64,000 nucleotides of DNA, taken from NCBI GenBank assembly GCA_012295275.1, contig CM022678.1, positions 18,317,137 through 18,381,136 on the forward strand, in the 5' to 3' direction. The notes beneath the pieces are model-generated. The model made no database searches. It worked only from the letters and a program-made list of their open reading frames with translations, and was not told the DNA's origin. Positions 13,727-27,672 of the stretch are shown one piece after another. This DNA is from Chrysomallon squamiferum. Taxonomy: Eukaryota > Mollusca > Gastropoda > Neomphalida > Peltospiridae. The position numbers were made by a program, and so were the translations under genes. Numbering within the stretch: position 1 is the first letter of the stretch; the number at the start of each line of letters is the position of its first letter.

Positions 13727-13899
13727 CACACACACACACACACACATAACTCACACACATAACTCACACACATAACTCACACACATAACTCACACACATA
13801 ACTCACACACATAACTCACAACACACATAACTCACAACACACATAACTCACAACACACATAACTCACAACACACATAACTCACAACACACATAACTCAC

Positions 13900-13935
<36 letters not shown>

Positions 13936-13974
13936 ACTCACAACACACACACACACACACACACATAACTCACA

Positions 13975-14005
<31 letters not shown>

Positions 14006-14011
14006 ACTCAC

Positions 14012-14047
<36 letters not shown>

Positions 14048-14048
14048 A

Positions 14049-14144
<96 letters not shown>
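13640..14144. repeat. (CA)n array with AACTCACA(CA)n AT spacers
   Basis: CA runs of variable length are punctuated at regular intervals by the word CATAACTCACA. The result is a minisatellite-like pattern for about 500 bp. Cysteine/valine frames on the minus strand are artefacts of the repeat. Confidence 0.9.
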
Positions 14145-14147
<3 letters not shown>

Positions 14148-14530
14148 ACTATACTTTATTTAAATACAAAATTAAATCCACTTCTTGAAATTTCGAAATC
14201 GTAATTTTCATTGATGCTTACATAATATTGAATATTAACGACTTGCAATTTTGAAAATAAATATTAAAAACGCATTTCTTTTCTTTTTTTCCTTTCTTTC
14301 TTTATTTTGTTTTTATTTTATTTTATTTTTATTTTTCATCTTCGTCTTCTGTTTGTTGCTGTGACAGAAAAATCCGACTCATATGTAAAATGTTGTTCTG
14401 TGGGTTGTATGTTCAATTCTCCTCGTCCTACACTTTAGGCCCAGCACATTTCACTAACCTGTGACATTGCGTATGTTTCTGTTTCTCATGTAAAATAAAC
14501 CTCGCTGGAAACCGAAAAGAATAACCAGTA

Positions 14531-15574
14531 TTAACCACAGCAACGGGTTTCATTTCTTGTTATCACTATGGAGAAAGAGAATAAAAAAAGAAACCTACCA
14601 ACAAACAAAGAGAAAGAAAAAAAAAAACAAACAAATAATAATAATAATAATAATAAATTTAAACGAAAGAAAGAAAGAAAGAAAAAAACCCGTTCTGTTT
14701 AAAATGTTTTGCGTGCGTTGTTCAGGAAACTATTTCCTTCTGCTACAAATCTTTAAGCTTAATAATTTAAGCGTTGGCTTCAGGCGTTAGTAGTGTAGAG
14801 ATCGGTGATTATCAGGGTTTCCTCTTATGTTACATTACTATGTCTGTTCTATATAAAAAGTCGTGTGTTTTATGTTTCCCTGCTCATGGTGGAAAATATA
14901 AAATAAAATTACCCGGTCTGAAATGCAGTCAAAGGTGAAGGAAAAATTAAATAAATTAATCATTATCTTCATCATCATCATTACCATCGTCATTATCATC
15001 ATCATCATCATCATCATCATCATTGTTACCACTCTCTTTCTATAGTATTATTCCTAATTAATTTTATTTTCGTAAAAAGTTCCTTCATCGTTTTTCTTTT
15101 CTTTTTTATACTTTCCCTACTCATTTTTCTTCTTCTTCTTCTTCTTTATTTTTTTTTAATTCTGCTAATCATTTAATCGCTTTCTCTTCGCCTTTATTTA
15201 TTCTTCATCTAAGGTGTCCACCCACATAATAATCTGTAAAACAGGTACAACGTAATTTACACAAATAACGTATTGTTTCGAAACTCTACGTATTATCGAT
15301 GGTGACATTTTACCGTGGCAATGCTAGTGAAGAGATTTGTTATTTTCCCTTATCGAGTAGCGGTCACTGGCCTTGTGTTTCGAGAGCAGATTCAGGTATC
15401 AAGAAACTTAAACCAAAGTAAACCATTCGAGACAAAATACTTGGCCATTTCGCACGTTCTCGATGTGTTGTTTTGTGTGCTTTACAATCAGCGGAGACGA
15501 GATAAGTGAAAGAAGTATTTTGTGAAATATTTAAAAAGAGCAGATAGCAGAATGAACAACAACAACAACAAGAG
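14531..15574 (+). repeat. Segmental duplication block P, copy 1
   Basis: This block is near-identical to 52809-53872, and its beginning matches 63639-64000. It starts at TTAACCACAGCAACGGG and ends at an AACAACAACAAGAG junction. It marks the left boundary of the duplicated array. A 64-residue frame at 15315-15509 is broken by a stop in the second copy (TTTCGA versus TTGTGA), so it is not a conserved gene. The block contains (ATC)n and (CTT)n runs. Confidence 0.85.
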
Positions 15575-15585
15575 GAAGGACATCT

Positions 15586-15620
<35 letters not shown>

Positions 15621-15754
15621 CAGTCACAGTAGCAATACTTTCATAAATAAAATTAAAATAAAGTAAATAAATAAAGGTAACAAAGAAGGAGAAGAAAGCA
15701 AGAAGAAAAACAAAAACAAAAGAAAAAAAGAAGAAGATTTCTAAAAGGTTTATA

Positions 15755-15833
15755 TCTGTCTGTCTGTCTGTCTGTTTGACTATCTATCTCTCTCTATCTA
15801 TCTATCTGCCTATCTATCTATCTATCTATCTAA
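15755..15833. repeat. (CTGT)n and (CTAT)n tetranucleotide tract
   Basis: Four to five CTGT units are followed, after a short interruption, by CTAT units. Confidence 0.9.
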
Positions 15834-17266
15834 CTAAACAGAGGCACACACACACACATACACATAACTATCAATGCTCATTTATAAATTCATGCAAATA
15901 CAGAACCATAATAACAATTTATTACAAATATTTCAGATACAGCATTTATTAAAAAAAACATTTATTTACAGAAATTTTGATTATGTTAATGCTAAACATA
16001 CTATCGTCTGTATGTTTACAACGATCAGTAAACAAACAAATAAATAAATAAATAAATAAATAACTACAGTTTATTCCAGGCTCTGTGTCTTTTGCAATAA
16101 CAAACAAACAAACAAATAGTAAAAATAACTCTGTAACGACGTCATCTTTAGAAAATTAGGAACATTTTAGACATTCTGATTTTTATCGGTTATAAAATTC
16201 TTTGCATTTGTTAATTTTTTATATTACATATTTTACTTAGGTTTGTAAGGACAAAAGATAATTCTATACCATAAGGATTTTCGTAAAGTTTAACTGTGGA
16301 ACATCGACATAATGGATTAAATAGTTTTTACCACTTTCACCTTACAGTTCAATTTATGTCTAATGGGCAAATAAATCAGAAGAAGAGCAATAAAAATATT
16401 GCTATCTCACAATTTAAATTCAACTGATCCTGAATCGACTCGTGGGAAATAACGTACAGACACACAAACACACATAGGTACAAACATACTAATTGAAAAT
16501 TTAATACCAGTGTTTATTTTCTTTTTCCTTTCCATTAAGCACTATTTAATAATTTGTCTTGAATTGTATTACCTGCTAGAATTAAAGAAACGACGCACAT
16601 AAAGGCATACATCTACATTCGTGCATATACAGATTCGACAATGTCCTCTATTTCAATCGGTTGTGCAATATTTTAAATTATTAGTCATACTATTAAAGAA
16701 ATTAAAAAAAAAAAAAAAAAAAAAAATTTAATTACTGATCTTTTTTTTTTTTTCTTTTGGTAAAAGATTTGGCCCGATATGGTCATGCACCAGTATTAGC
16801 ATAATGTTACATTCGATTGTACAAAGTTATTCACTGCACAGTATACTATTTATTAAGGCAAACACAAACACACATGACTCACACTCATACACTGCAACAT
16901 CTAACGTAGTTGCATATCAGGTTGTAATGAATGTTTATGTCCGGGTTTTTTTTTCTTTTTAAAAAACACACCTAGTTAGATTTAAAGGCGATTTAATTTC
17001 TCATTTCTGTTTCAAATATGACAAATATTTTTTATTTTCTTTCTGATTTTACCAGTTTTATTGTAACTGAACTCGTTGTATTGGCCCAGTGTTTGCTCAA
17101 GCAAAGAACGCGCTGTTTTAATGAGCCTTAACAAGCGATCAGAACATTCGTTACAACCTGATACTGTTTCAAAATGTTCACTAAATAAACACAAACAGAC
17201 ACACAGACTTACCAGTACATAGTACAGTTTATCTTTAAAATTCTATTGTTGCCCGGCACTTTATGT

Positions 17267-18600
<1,334 letters not shown>

Positions 18601-18929
18601 TCGTAGCATGTGACAACACTAAAACAATTATTTCAATCGGTCATGCAATACGATCGCTTTCGACCTCCAGAACATTGCGTAATGGTGTTTCAACGCAACA
18701 AGTACACCTGTAAACTGAGGACTGAGATAGCCTCGCAGTGTTTCAGGTGCTTGTGTTTGTTCTAAAATAAATGAACACGGTCAGTGTCATGTTTACAATA
18801 TGGGTGATAATTTCGAGCAGCGACTAAGAGAAAAACACCTGTTACCGTGTTAACCTATTATCGTGTTCTAGTATCCGTAGTAAACACGTTAGTCATAAAA
18901 ATAACACGTGAGAACACGTATGACAGCTA

Positions 18930-19155
18930 TTACTATTACAACTTCAACAACAGCAACTACTACTGCTATTACTACTACTATTACTACTATTACTACTACT
19001 ACCACTGCAATTAAAACTTTAATACTACTACAACATCTATTATTACTGGTAATACTACTACAACTACTACTATTACTACTACTGCTACTACTACTTGTAC
19101 TGTTATTTACTACTATTAGTATGACTATTACTACTACTGCTACTACTAACGAAAC
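18930..19155. repeat. (ACT)n imperfect trinucleotide tract
   Basis: ACT, ATT and GCT triplets are followed by an (AAAAT)n stretch from about 19171. Confidence 0.85.
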
Positions 19156-19623
19156 AGACTAATAAACTATATAATAAAATAAAATAAAATACCACAAAAT
19201 TAAATAAAATAAAATGAAATAAACGAAGTAAAATAAAATAAAATAAAATGGGGAAAAAAATAAAACAAAATAATAAAATGAATAATAAAAAATGTCAATC
19301 AATAACATCTGTTCTCCAGTATCTGTCTACTACAATAAAAAAAAGAGAAAAAAAGAGAGAAAAAAAAAAAACTAAAGTAAAAAACAATATTATTTCAGTA
19401 CAAAAATATAAAATACACCTGCAACCCACTTAAGCTTATAAACTTCAACATGACAGTGTTTTGTACCCTGTTACCGGTCGTTAATTTAAATTTAAAATAA
19501 TATTTAGGGCTGTTGTATGATTTAACAGTGAAGGTGTTTTAGTGTTGTGTTTATGTGTGTGTACATGCATGTATTGTTTGTGTGTACGTGTTTATACACA
19601 TAAGTGCGTATGTATGTATATAT

Positions 19624-19938
19624 GCAGACTGACATAAGTACACACAGATATATATACACATACATATATGCCTATCTATGTATGAACGTGTTATGCATTT
19701 ATCTGGTATTTTTAATGCATATATGTATGTCTGTGTGTACATGTGTCACTAAATCAATACATACACACACACATACATATATGTATAAATACACACACAC
19801 AATACACGTGCACACAAACACACAGATACATATAGAAATATATACACAAACATATATGCCTACCTACGTATGTACGTAATATGCATGTATCTTGTCTTTT
19901 TAATGCATATACATATGTATGTACTTATATCAGTCTGC
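19624..19938. mobile_element. Small element bounded by an 18-bp inverted repeat
   Basis: GCAGACTGACATAAGTAC at 19624-19641 pairs with its reverse complement at 19921-19938 with one mismatch. The pairing continues loosely through TA/CA-rich sequence inside. The interior also holds two diverged direct copies of about 120 bp (near 19640 and 19815), each containing CATATATGCCTA. The form is MITE-like. No coding capacity. Confidence 0.5.
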
Positions 19939-19977
19939 AAGCATGAATGTCAGTATCTCTTACATCTCTTGGATAAT

Positions 19978-19979
<2 letters not shown>

Positions 19980-20008
<29 letters not shown>
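19980..20008. repeat. Poly-T run
   Basis: A homopolymer T run about 29 bp long. Confidence 0.9.
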
Positions 20009-20369
20009 CACAGAAAATACAAGATAAGAAATTGATTTTCTTTCTTTAAAGATTTGCTGAGGCAAGAAAACACACACATGGTGTTATCGTCCTAGAGGTC
20101 AATGCCAGTGAATACTGTTTTTCTAAATATAATTTTTATAACGATTTTTGCGACGTCAGCTAATTATTTTCGACGTCCGAGCTCATTGAAATAATTTATC
20201 AAAAAAACCCAATATCGCTGATTAGGCGATATTGCTGGTGTTTCTAATCGAAAACTTTATTGAAGGGCGGTGACGTAATAAAACAATAACGCGAAACACA
20301 ACAACAGCTGCAGCAACACTAGCAACGACACAGAAATAAGAATAACAGCAACAGCAACAAATTATGGAA

Positions 20370-20401
20370 TGACGACGATGACAACAACAACAACAACTTG
20401 C

Positions 20402-20439
<38 letters not shown>

Positions 20440-20525
20440 CAACAACAACAACACCAAAACCACCACCATCACAACCACCACCACCATCATCACCACCACC
20501 ACCACCACCACCACCAACAGCAACA
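20370..20525. repeat. AAC/AAT/ACC trinucleotide tract
   Basis: Successive homogeneous AAC, AAT, AAC and ACC blocks. Open frames through it are repeat-derived. Confidence 0.9.
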
Positions 20526-20831
20526 ACCTCAATAATAATACAGATGGTGATGATGATGACGATAACAAAAAAAAAAAAAAACGAGATAACATTAATCATT
20601 ATTAGCATTAACTTTAATAATGACGACGATAACAGCAGCCGCAACAGCTGCAACAACAACAACCACTGAAAACAAACAGCTATAGAAATCGCATGCAAAC
20701 TGATATACAGAGAAATAAAAAAAAATGAATGTAGGAATTGTTTTTAATCATGTGAAAAATGAGTGATTATATAGAAAGAAAGAAGGCGAAATAATACGCA
20801 CACACACAAACATACAAACACAGATTCACAT

Positions 20832-20943
<112 letters not shown>

Positions 20944-21190
20944 ATATAAACATTATAAAATTAGGTTAGAAAATTCTGTGGATTGTTTTGAAACTGTCAC
21001 TCGTAATTTATGAAATGACAAGAGAAAAATATGACAAAGTAAAACAATGCCTCGCATAGCTTCGTGATCCGTGGAATGTCATATTTACATTTTGTGTAAC
21101 ATTTATCACGTTTCAACCTAGAAAAAACACCATCAAATACAGACCAGAAACAACGGTTCAGAAAAAAAAAAAAAAAAGAAAAGAGAAGAA

Positions 21191-21342
<152 letters not shown>

Positions 21343-22232
21343 TACACATATTCATATATATATATACATACATATACACAAAACAGAAACACAGATGTAC
21401 ACACACTCACACACACACATGTATGTACATACACCTGACACATATACATACACACATACACAGATACAAATATATGAACACAACACAGGCATAAATTACT
21501 GACACAGATACCCGCATGCGCACACACACACACACACAGACAGACAAACGTTTACAGAAAAAGATAAACCATTTCCGTCATTTCGATTCCCATTTACTTT
21601 GTAACAACAAACACTGGAAGCTACATTTCCTTGATTCCAGACTTCCCCTTCCCCTTCCCTCTACCCCCGGGCTACTGAAAAGCATGCCAAACTATCAGTC
21701 AGAAACCAGGACACGTGGGCGTCAATGTGCATGTTGTTGTATAACATCGTGGCCTACGGCAATGTCGTTATGCTTCGTTTACGACGTCTTTCTTTTTTTT
21801 TTTTTTGTCTCACTTGTTCATTCCACAAATAAAAGCAATACTTTGAACCGGGATAATTTTTATTCAGTACATTCTGTTGACATCATTGCTTTGTACATGT
21901 ATTATTTAACCTTGATATCATACGGCTCGAATGTTTTTTTGTACTATACAAAAATAAACGTTTTATTTATTTATTTGTTTATCAGTAAAATCGATAATTC
22001 CTTTGTGCCATCTAACAACTGGTTTTGTATAACAATGAAGACTGAAATTAAAACTCAAAAATGAAAATTATATCATGAATGTTTTCTGTATGTGCAGTTA
22101 CTGTATGTGTGTGCATCTGGGTGTGTCTGTATGTTTGTCTGTGAATGTAAGTCTATCTGTCTGAAGTTTTGTATTCATGTAAATATATGGGTATGTTTTC
22201 ATGTATATAGGTATGTGTGTATGTGTAATTAC

Positions 22233-22311
<79 letters not shown>
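22233..22311. repeat. (TC)n microsatellite
   Basis: About 79 bp of CT beside the palindromic element. The counterparts are at about 37028-37067 and 55205-55291. Confidence 0.95.
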
Positions 22312-22313
<2 letters not shown>

Positions 22314-22314
22314 G

Positions 22315-22397
22315 TTATTTCACTTTATTTTATTTTATTATGTACGTACATACACGTATACATAGATAGACGCAAATTTACGTACACACAAACACTA

Positions 22398-22428
<31 letters not shown>

Positions 22429-22442
22429 TACATACATACATG

Positions 22443-22475
<33 letters not shown>

Positions 22476-22559
22476 TAGTGTTTGTGTATACGTAAATTTG
22501 CGTCTATCTATGTATATGTGTATGTACGTACATAATAAAAAAAAATAAAGTGAAATAAG
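22315..22559. mobile_element. Palindromic MITE-like element, copy 1
   Basis: Two arms of about 95 bp (22315-22412 and 22460-22559) are near-perfect reverse complements around an AT/CA-rich centre. The outer ends read TTATTTCACTTTATTTTATT and its complement. The element would fold into a long hairpin. It recurs, with a shortened centre, in the other two Q blocks. It has no coding content. Confidence 0.7.
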
Positions 22560-22959
22560 TAATAAATAATTGGAAAATAAAATAGACATAAATATAAAAA
22601 TCAGCAAATCCTTAAGAAGGAAAAAAAAAAAGACAAAAAAAAAAAAAATAAAATAAAATAAAGAAAAATAAAGAAAAAAAGAATGAGATGAAGAAGAAAG
22701 AGAGAAAGGAATGGTAAGGTAATGAAAACAAAAATTTTTTTTTTTTTAGAAAATGGTTCGGGTTGTGCCGGATATATCTTTCGTTGCTGTCGGGTTCATG
22801 CACACCTAACTGAACCAATCCCTTGAAATACTTCACTGAAATAGATTGACACAGTCCGTTTTGGCGATCTACGTTATTATTAATTACTTAAGAAGATCTG
22901 TCTATAAGCAGATCACTTTCTGACCGCAGACGTGAAAGGAAAAAGACTCGAGGGCTGAA

Positions 22960-23126
22960 AGATTCGCGCCGATTGGTCGAAGAACGCTGTGACGTCACGA
23001 GCTCAGCAGACGAGAGTTTCAATCGTGTGTCTCTCAGAAGTATTGATGCCTTTTGGCGCTTCCTTCTTTTTCTAAAATTAGATAACGTTGTCGTGTGTTA
23101 CAGTCTTGACGTAATGGTTATAAATA
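22960..23126 (+). promoter_or_regulatory. CCAAT/CRE/E2F-like cluster followed by a TATA-like box
   Basis: The segment is richer in GC than its surroundings. It contains an E2F-like TTCGCGCC, an inverted CCAAT box (ATTGG), a perfect CRE (TGACGTCA, 22990-22997), a second near-CRE (TGACGTAA) and then TTATAAATA at 23118-23126. The order is preserved at 55927-56106 and, with small deletions, at 37665-37819. No gene was recognised downstream, so promoter activity is inference. Confidence 0.4.
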
Positions 23127-23230
23127 ACTGAAGTCTTTTGAAGTTCTCTTTTATTTTATTTTTTATTTCTGATTTGCGTGATTCCGTATTTCTTTTTTCA
23201 CAGCGAGGATATTTGAGAACTAGTGTAATT

Positions 23231-23232
<2 letters not shown>

Positions 23233-23321
<89 letters not shown>
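23233..23321. repeat. (GA)n microsatellite
   Basis: About 88 bp of pure GA. The counterparts are at 37906-37957 and 56213-56284, with different lengths. Confidence 0.95.
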
Positions 23322-23324
<3 letters not shown>

Positions 23325-23520
23325 TAAATACAAACAAGATACTAAATTAATTTAAATTAATGAAATTAAAAATAAAACACGAGTACAGGAAATACTTTCA
23401 GCCGCAGGAATTAGAATAATCCCAGCTAACTTGAAAGTGAAGGCGGTTTCTAAAAATAGACTCATTAACAAAATGACTTGCCGTTTAATTGCTGATGTCA
23501 TACTGACTTCACATAAATAT

Positions 23521-24000
23521 ATACATACTGCTAGCAACAACAGCTACTACTTTACTCCTACTAGTGCTAGTACCATCACTAGTACGAGTCTACTACTACT
23601 ACTACTACAACTGCTACTACTATTAGAACGTCTCTGCTACCACCTCTACTGCCACGATTGCAATAACAACGGCTACTACTACTGCAGTTACAAAACGCAC
23701 AACATCAACTACTGTTACTTCTTACATTATTATTACTGCTACTGTTAAAGTGACGGATATAACTACAACAACTACTACTACTGCAACATTGACTACAACG
23801 ACATAACCATTAAAATAGCAACACCATAACGATAGCAGATGAACAACAACAGCGATGCCTGTTATCTACATTGAAAGCAATTAAAACTACCGCTTTAACT
23901 ACTACAACAATGTCAACAACAGCTACTTCTTCTGCTAACTTAACAACTAATAATACCGTCATCTCTGCACAATTATAGCGACAACAGCTACGATTGTTCT
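23521..24000. repeat. ACT/AAC-rich imperfect trinucleotide region
   Basis: Degenerate ACT, AAC and GCT triplets extend over nearly 500 bp and are conserved in all Q copies. Confidence 0.7.
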
Positions 24001-25169
24001 ATTACTACAACCATGTCGACAGTAAAACTATTCTCTTTAAGAAAAATGTCTTTCTGTAAACTGCTGATGTCATTGTTGACTCTATTCTGTCGCAGTTTTC
24101 AGAACCACTAATTCATCTGTCGACATTTTAGAAATTGCTGCGCGATCTAAAAATAAATAGGTGAGATGGAAAAAGATGTGGGAGTGAAAGAAAATATCAA
24201 GAAAACAAAACAAAAACAAAAACGAAACAAAACAAATACCAGTACTAACAATAAGAAGAACAAAACTTAGCAAAAATAATATAAAATTTGTAAAAATATT
24301 TATAATGATTATTATAATAGTAGCAATAATAAAAATAAATAATAATGATAATAATTATGAAGTAATACAAATAATGATAAAATGATAATGATGATGATGA
24401 TGTTGATGATAATAATAATAATAATAATAATGATGATGATGATCATCTTTTTTCACTATCGCCCGAGAAAATTTAATTTTCTGTTCTCCTCTTTCTATTA
24501 TTTGTTCTTTTCAGTTCCTTTTTATCATTTTTCTCAAAAGTCTTTTTTTTTTCATTTATTTATTCATTCATTTCTTTTTTTCTTTCATTTGGCTGTGACA
24601 AATGCAAAATGCTATTTACTACGAACATTTCTACAGAGATAAATGGTTGTCTGTTAAATTGTCGTCTGCTACAAAAAAAAAAAATAATAATAATAATAAT
24701 GATAAATAAATTTTAAAAAAAGTAAAAAAATAAAAAATAAAATAAAAATTAAGTGCAAGAAAACGAAAGAAAAATAATAAGAAGAAAGGAAACAGAACAC
24801 ACATATATATATAAAAATAAATACGTTTAATGTAATTTACAAATAGATAAGCGAATACATGGACAAAATAGTTATACTCGATGCACTTGAATGCCAAAAC
24901 GAGATGATTATCTGAAGGGAAACAACTCGTGCTTTACGGTGACGAGTTAACGAGTTATCTCCTTCCAGTCTGTTATCTCAGCACGTTGATAGCTAAAGTA
25001 CTGTGGGTAGATCGGGCGTCATTCAGTGCAAGCGATCAGAGTAAGGTAGTTAGCATAAATGTGTTCAGTTGTACTCAGTACGTACATAAATAAATATATT
25101 TAGTATTTCTTAATTAAGGTAGATCATTTTGACCAAGTCGTTTTAAAATTAGCTCGCAAGCTGAAAAAG

Positions 25170-25172
25170 TGT

Positions 25173-25203
<31 letters not shown>

Positions 25204-25320
25204 CATACATATAAACATATATACATACATACACACATTCATATGTACATATATACATACACACACACATTCATATGTACATATATACATACACACACAC
25301 ACACATATATACATATGCAT
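25170..25320. repeat. CATA/TATG-rich repeat tract
   Basis: CATA tetranucleotides alternate with a 37-bp unit that contains ACACATTCATATGTACATA. Confidence 0.85.
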
Positions 25321-25537
25321 ATACAAACACTGTTGTTGTAAAGGATATCATCGCCCTTTCCTCATTAACAAATTTATTTTAAAAATCATCTAATATATTT
25401 ACCCTAAAATAAAGTGACAAACAATCAAGTAAAAAAACTTTAGTAGTTGCTGTTGTAGTAGTAATAGTAGTAGTAGTAGTAGTAGTAATGATAATGACGA
25501 TAATTTTTAAGAACAGTAGGAATTACAAAAGCCCCAG

Positions 25538-25568
<31 letters not shown>

Positions 25569-25825
25569 ACAAGCAAGCAAACAAACAGTCAAATAAATAA
25601 AAAAATAATTTTTTTTATTAAAAAACAATAATAATAAGGAAAAAACAATAATAATATTAATGAAAAAAAAAATAAAGAGTTCGATCACAGTCATTATATT
25701 ATTAAAGTAAACTTAATACCTTTGTCGTGGAAGGCATATAAACAATTTCTTATCTACATTTCTTTCTAATTTTTTCATTTCCTTATGCTCTGATACGCCT
25801 CGCTGAAAACTGCTACCGTCTTGGT

Positions 25826-26110
25826 CACTGGTTTTCAACCTTTTTCATACCGCGACCCCTTAAGAGTAACTCAGTATGACCGATGACCCTTTAAACATTT
25901 TGATTGAATAATATCTAGAGTTACAATATTTTCATCAATCAATGACAGTACAAAAGGAACCTATATTCACTATGACGGGTCCCAGACCTATCTATACGTT
26001 TTTGTTTATCCCTCCTTCCAAGTCAAACTGGAATTAGTTAAAACACCCCCTCGCTCAGGAATGATCTCTCGACCCTATGTGGTCTAGGTGTTATGAAATA
26101 CACCTAACAA
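25826..26110 (+). mobile_element. hAT-like non-autonomous transposon end (fragment)
   Basis: The start, CACTGGTTTTCAACCTTTTT followed by a CGCGACCCCTT word, matches the typical terminus of many hAT elements (CAGTGGTTCTCAACCTTTTT-like). No matching inverted end or transposase was found, so it is a fragment. The right end is approximate. A copy lies at 40408-40690. Confidence 0.4.
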
Positions 26111-26319
26111 TAGCATTAATATCTTTTGTTGTTATCGTTTAACTTGACTTAATAATAACAATAACAATAATAATGATGATGATGATGAAGATGATGATAA
26201 TAATAAGGATGATGATGATGATGATAATAATATCTACAACAACAAAACAACAAATAAATAAAAGAGAAAAGAGAAGAAAGAAATAAATGTCTTACAGTTT
26301 GGTAATAGTAACAATGACG

Positions 26320-26800
26320 TTAATGCTTGTAGTGGTAATAGCACAAATAACAATAGCTGTTGTTCTAGTGGTAGTAGTAGTAATAGTAGCAGTAGAAGCA
26401 GAACATGTAATTGTAGATGAAGTAGCAGTATAATAGTAGTAGCAACTAATGTTGTAGAAGTTGTAATAGTGGCAGTAGTTATTATAATAGAAATATTTGC
26501 GGTAATAGTAATAATAATTGTAATAGTTGTAGAGTAAAAAAATTGCATGGTAGAGAGTTTAAAAGTAATATTAATTGCTTAAGTTATTGGACTACTTGGA
26601 GTAACATAATAATATTTACAATAATAATAGTACATCTGTTAGTAGTGCTAGTAGTAATACAAGTAATATTAACAAACTGAATATAGTGTCAGTAGAAGCA
26701 GTAAAAATATTAATGTTAACAGTAGTAATAATCATTACAATGGTAATATACGAAATAATACAAGTAGTAGTAGTATTTGTTACATTATAGTAACAGTTGT
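26320..26800. repeat. TAG/AAT-rich imperfect trinucleotide region
   Basis: Degenerate TAG, AAT and GTA triplets, duplicated in the copy C flank at about 40900-41380. Confidence 0.75.
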
Positions 26801-27424
26801 AATAAAAATAGTGTCATACAGATTTACTTTGTGTTTTAAGTAAAGGTTCAGCCTGCATTCAGAAATCGGTCCCACGTTTGCCGAATTGTGGCAGCTGTAA
26901 AACTAAAAAAAAAATATTAGCATCAGCAGTTGCGATGTGATAGTGATAACAGCAGTAGCTTTTGGTATGTTGTCATACGATCTGCAGTGGTAGTGCAATA
27001 GTACAAAAGTGACGTAGACAAAGTAGCTGCATTGTTATTAGTATTAATGTTATTAGCTGTTGTGCTAATGCTAGTATTCCTAGCTGCATTTCCGAGTTCA
27101 TTTAACCACAAAAGATGTTTGCTATAAACAGGCAGCAATTAAAACCATCGTCGATATTTTCATCACAGATTTAAGTGATACTGTACGAGTACAATCCAGA
27201 AACAGGCTTTTCTCAACGCGTTAAAAAAATTGGTCAGTTATTCTGAAATCTTTAGCGTTTAGATCAATTGTGTTTAAACGTAAGATCAGACAGTCTGGGT
27301 AAATGACGTAAAACAGTAAACATCAAAATTCATTGTAATGACACAAGAGAGTTACGTAAGTCTGCCTGCAACGTCACCGATATACTTTTCTGACGTCATT
27401 TCATAGAAAGATTGGAAACAGTTT

Positions 27425-27672
27425 TTAGTGAAGTGAACACTGAGTGTTTTCAAGTAAGGGTTTTCGTTGATAAAAGACCCAAGGCTGCAGCTGTGTTGAT
27501 GTTGGAACGGGAAAAGACACAAGATGACACTGTTGTGTTGTGTTTAAGTAATTGAATCCAAAACAAGTAGGACTGCCGTTACACATCAATGAACACTGCT
27601 GTTTTGTAAATCTTCCTTCTATCTGAGCAGACGGCGAAAACATCAGTCCAAAGTTTCCATGAAAAGTAGAAG
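27425..27672 (-). CDS. Copy A exon 4 (PAN/apple-like domain and stop)
   Basis: This 248-bp terminal exon follows a CTGCTCAG acceptor. It has the cysteine spacing C-x3-C-x5-C-x11-C plus a cysteine three residues before the TAA, and a YLNTT sequon. A palindromic TGACGTCA lies 27 bp beyond the stop (27391-27398). Confidence 0.85.

Larger units (their letters stand above)
24271..27424. other. 3' flank of lectin copy A, non-coding
   Basis: This flank is shared with the 3' side of copy C (about 38890-42000) but absent from copies B, D and E. In those copies block Q's end is joined directly to sequence equivalent to about 27060. It contains GAT, CATA, AAAT and TAG repeats and a hAT-like fragment. 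No canonical AATAAA was seen on the minus strand within about 350 bp of the copy A stop codon. Confidence 0.6.

Noticed and set aside
13640-14144. Possible CRISPR-like array because of regularly spaced CATAACTCACA words
   Set aside because: The spacers are just (CA)n of varying length and the genome is eukaryotic. It is a microsatellite.
15315-15509. 64-residue plus-strand frame in block P
   Set aside because: The second copy has an in-frame TGA at the equivalent of a TTTCGA in copy 1, so the frame is not maintained.
21516-22064. 182-residue plus-strand frame in block Q
   Set aside because: In unit 3 the same region is split into two overlapping shorter frames by a change in a poly-T run. 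The frame begins in CA repeats and has no recognised domain.
26923-27138. 71-residue minus-strand frame in the 3' flank of copy A
   Set aside because: Low-complexity with no family match that I recognise. The related frames at 47117 and 57161 are not collinear in sequence.
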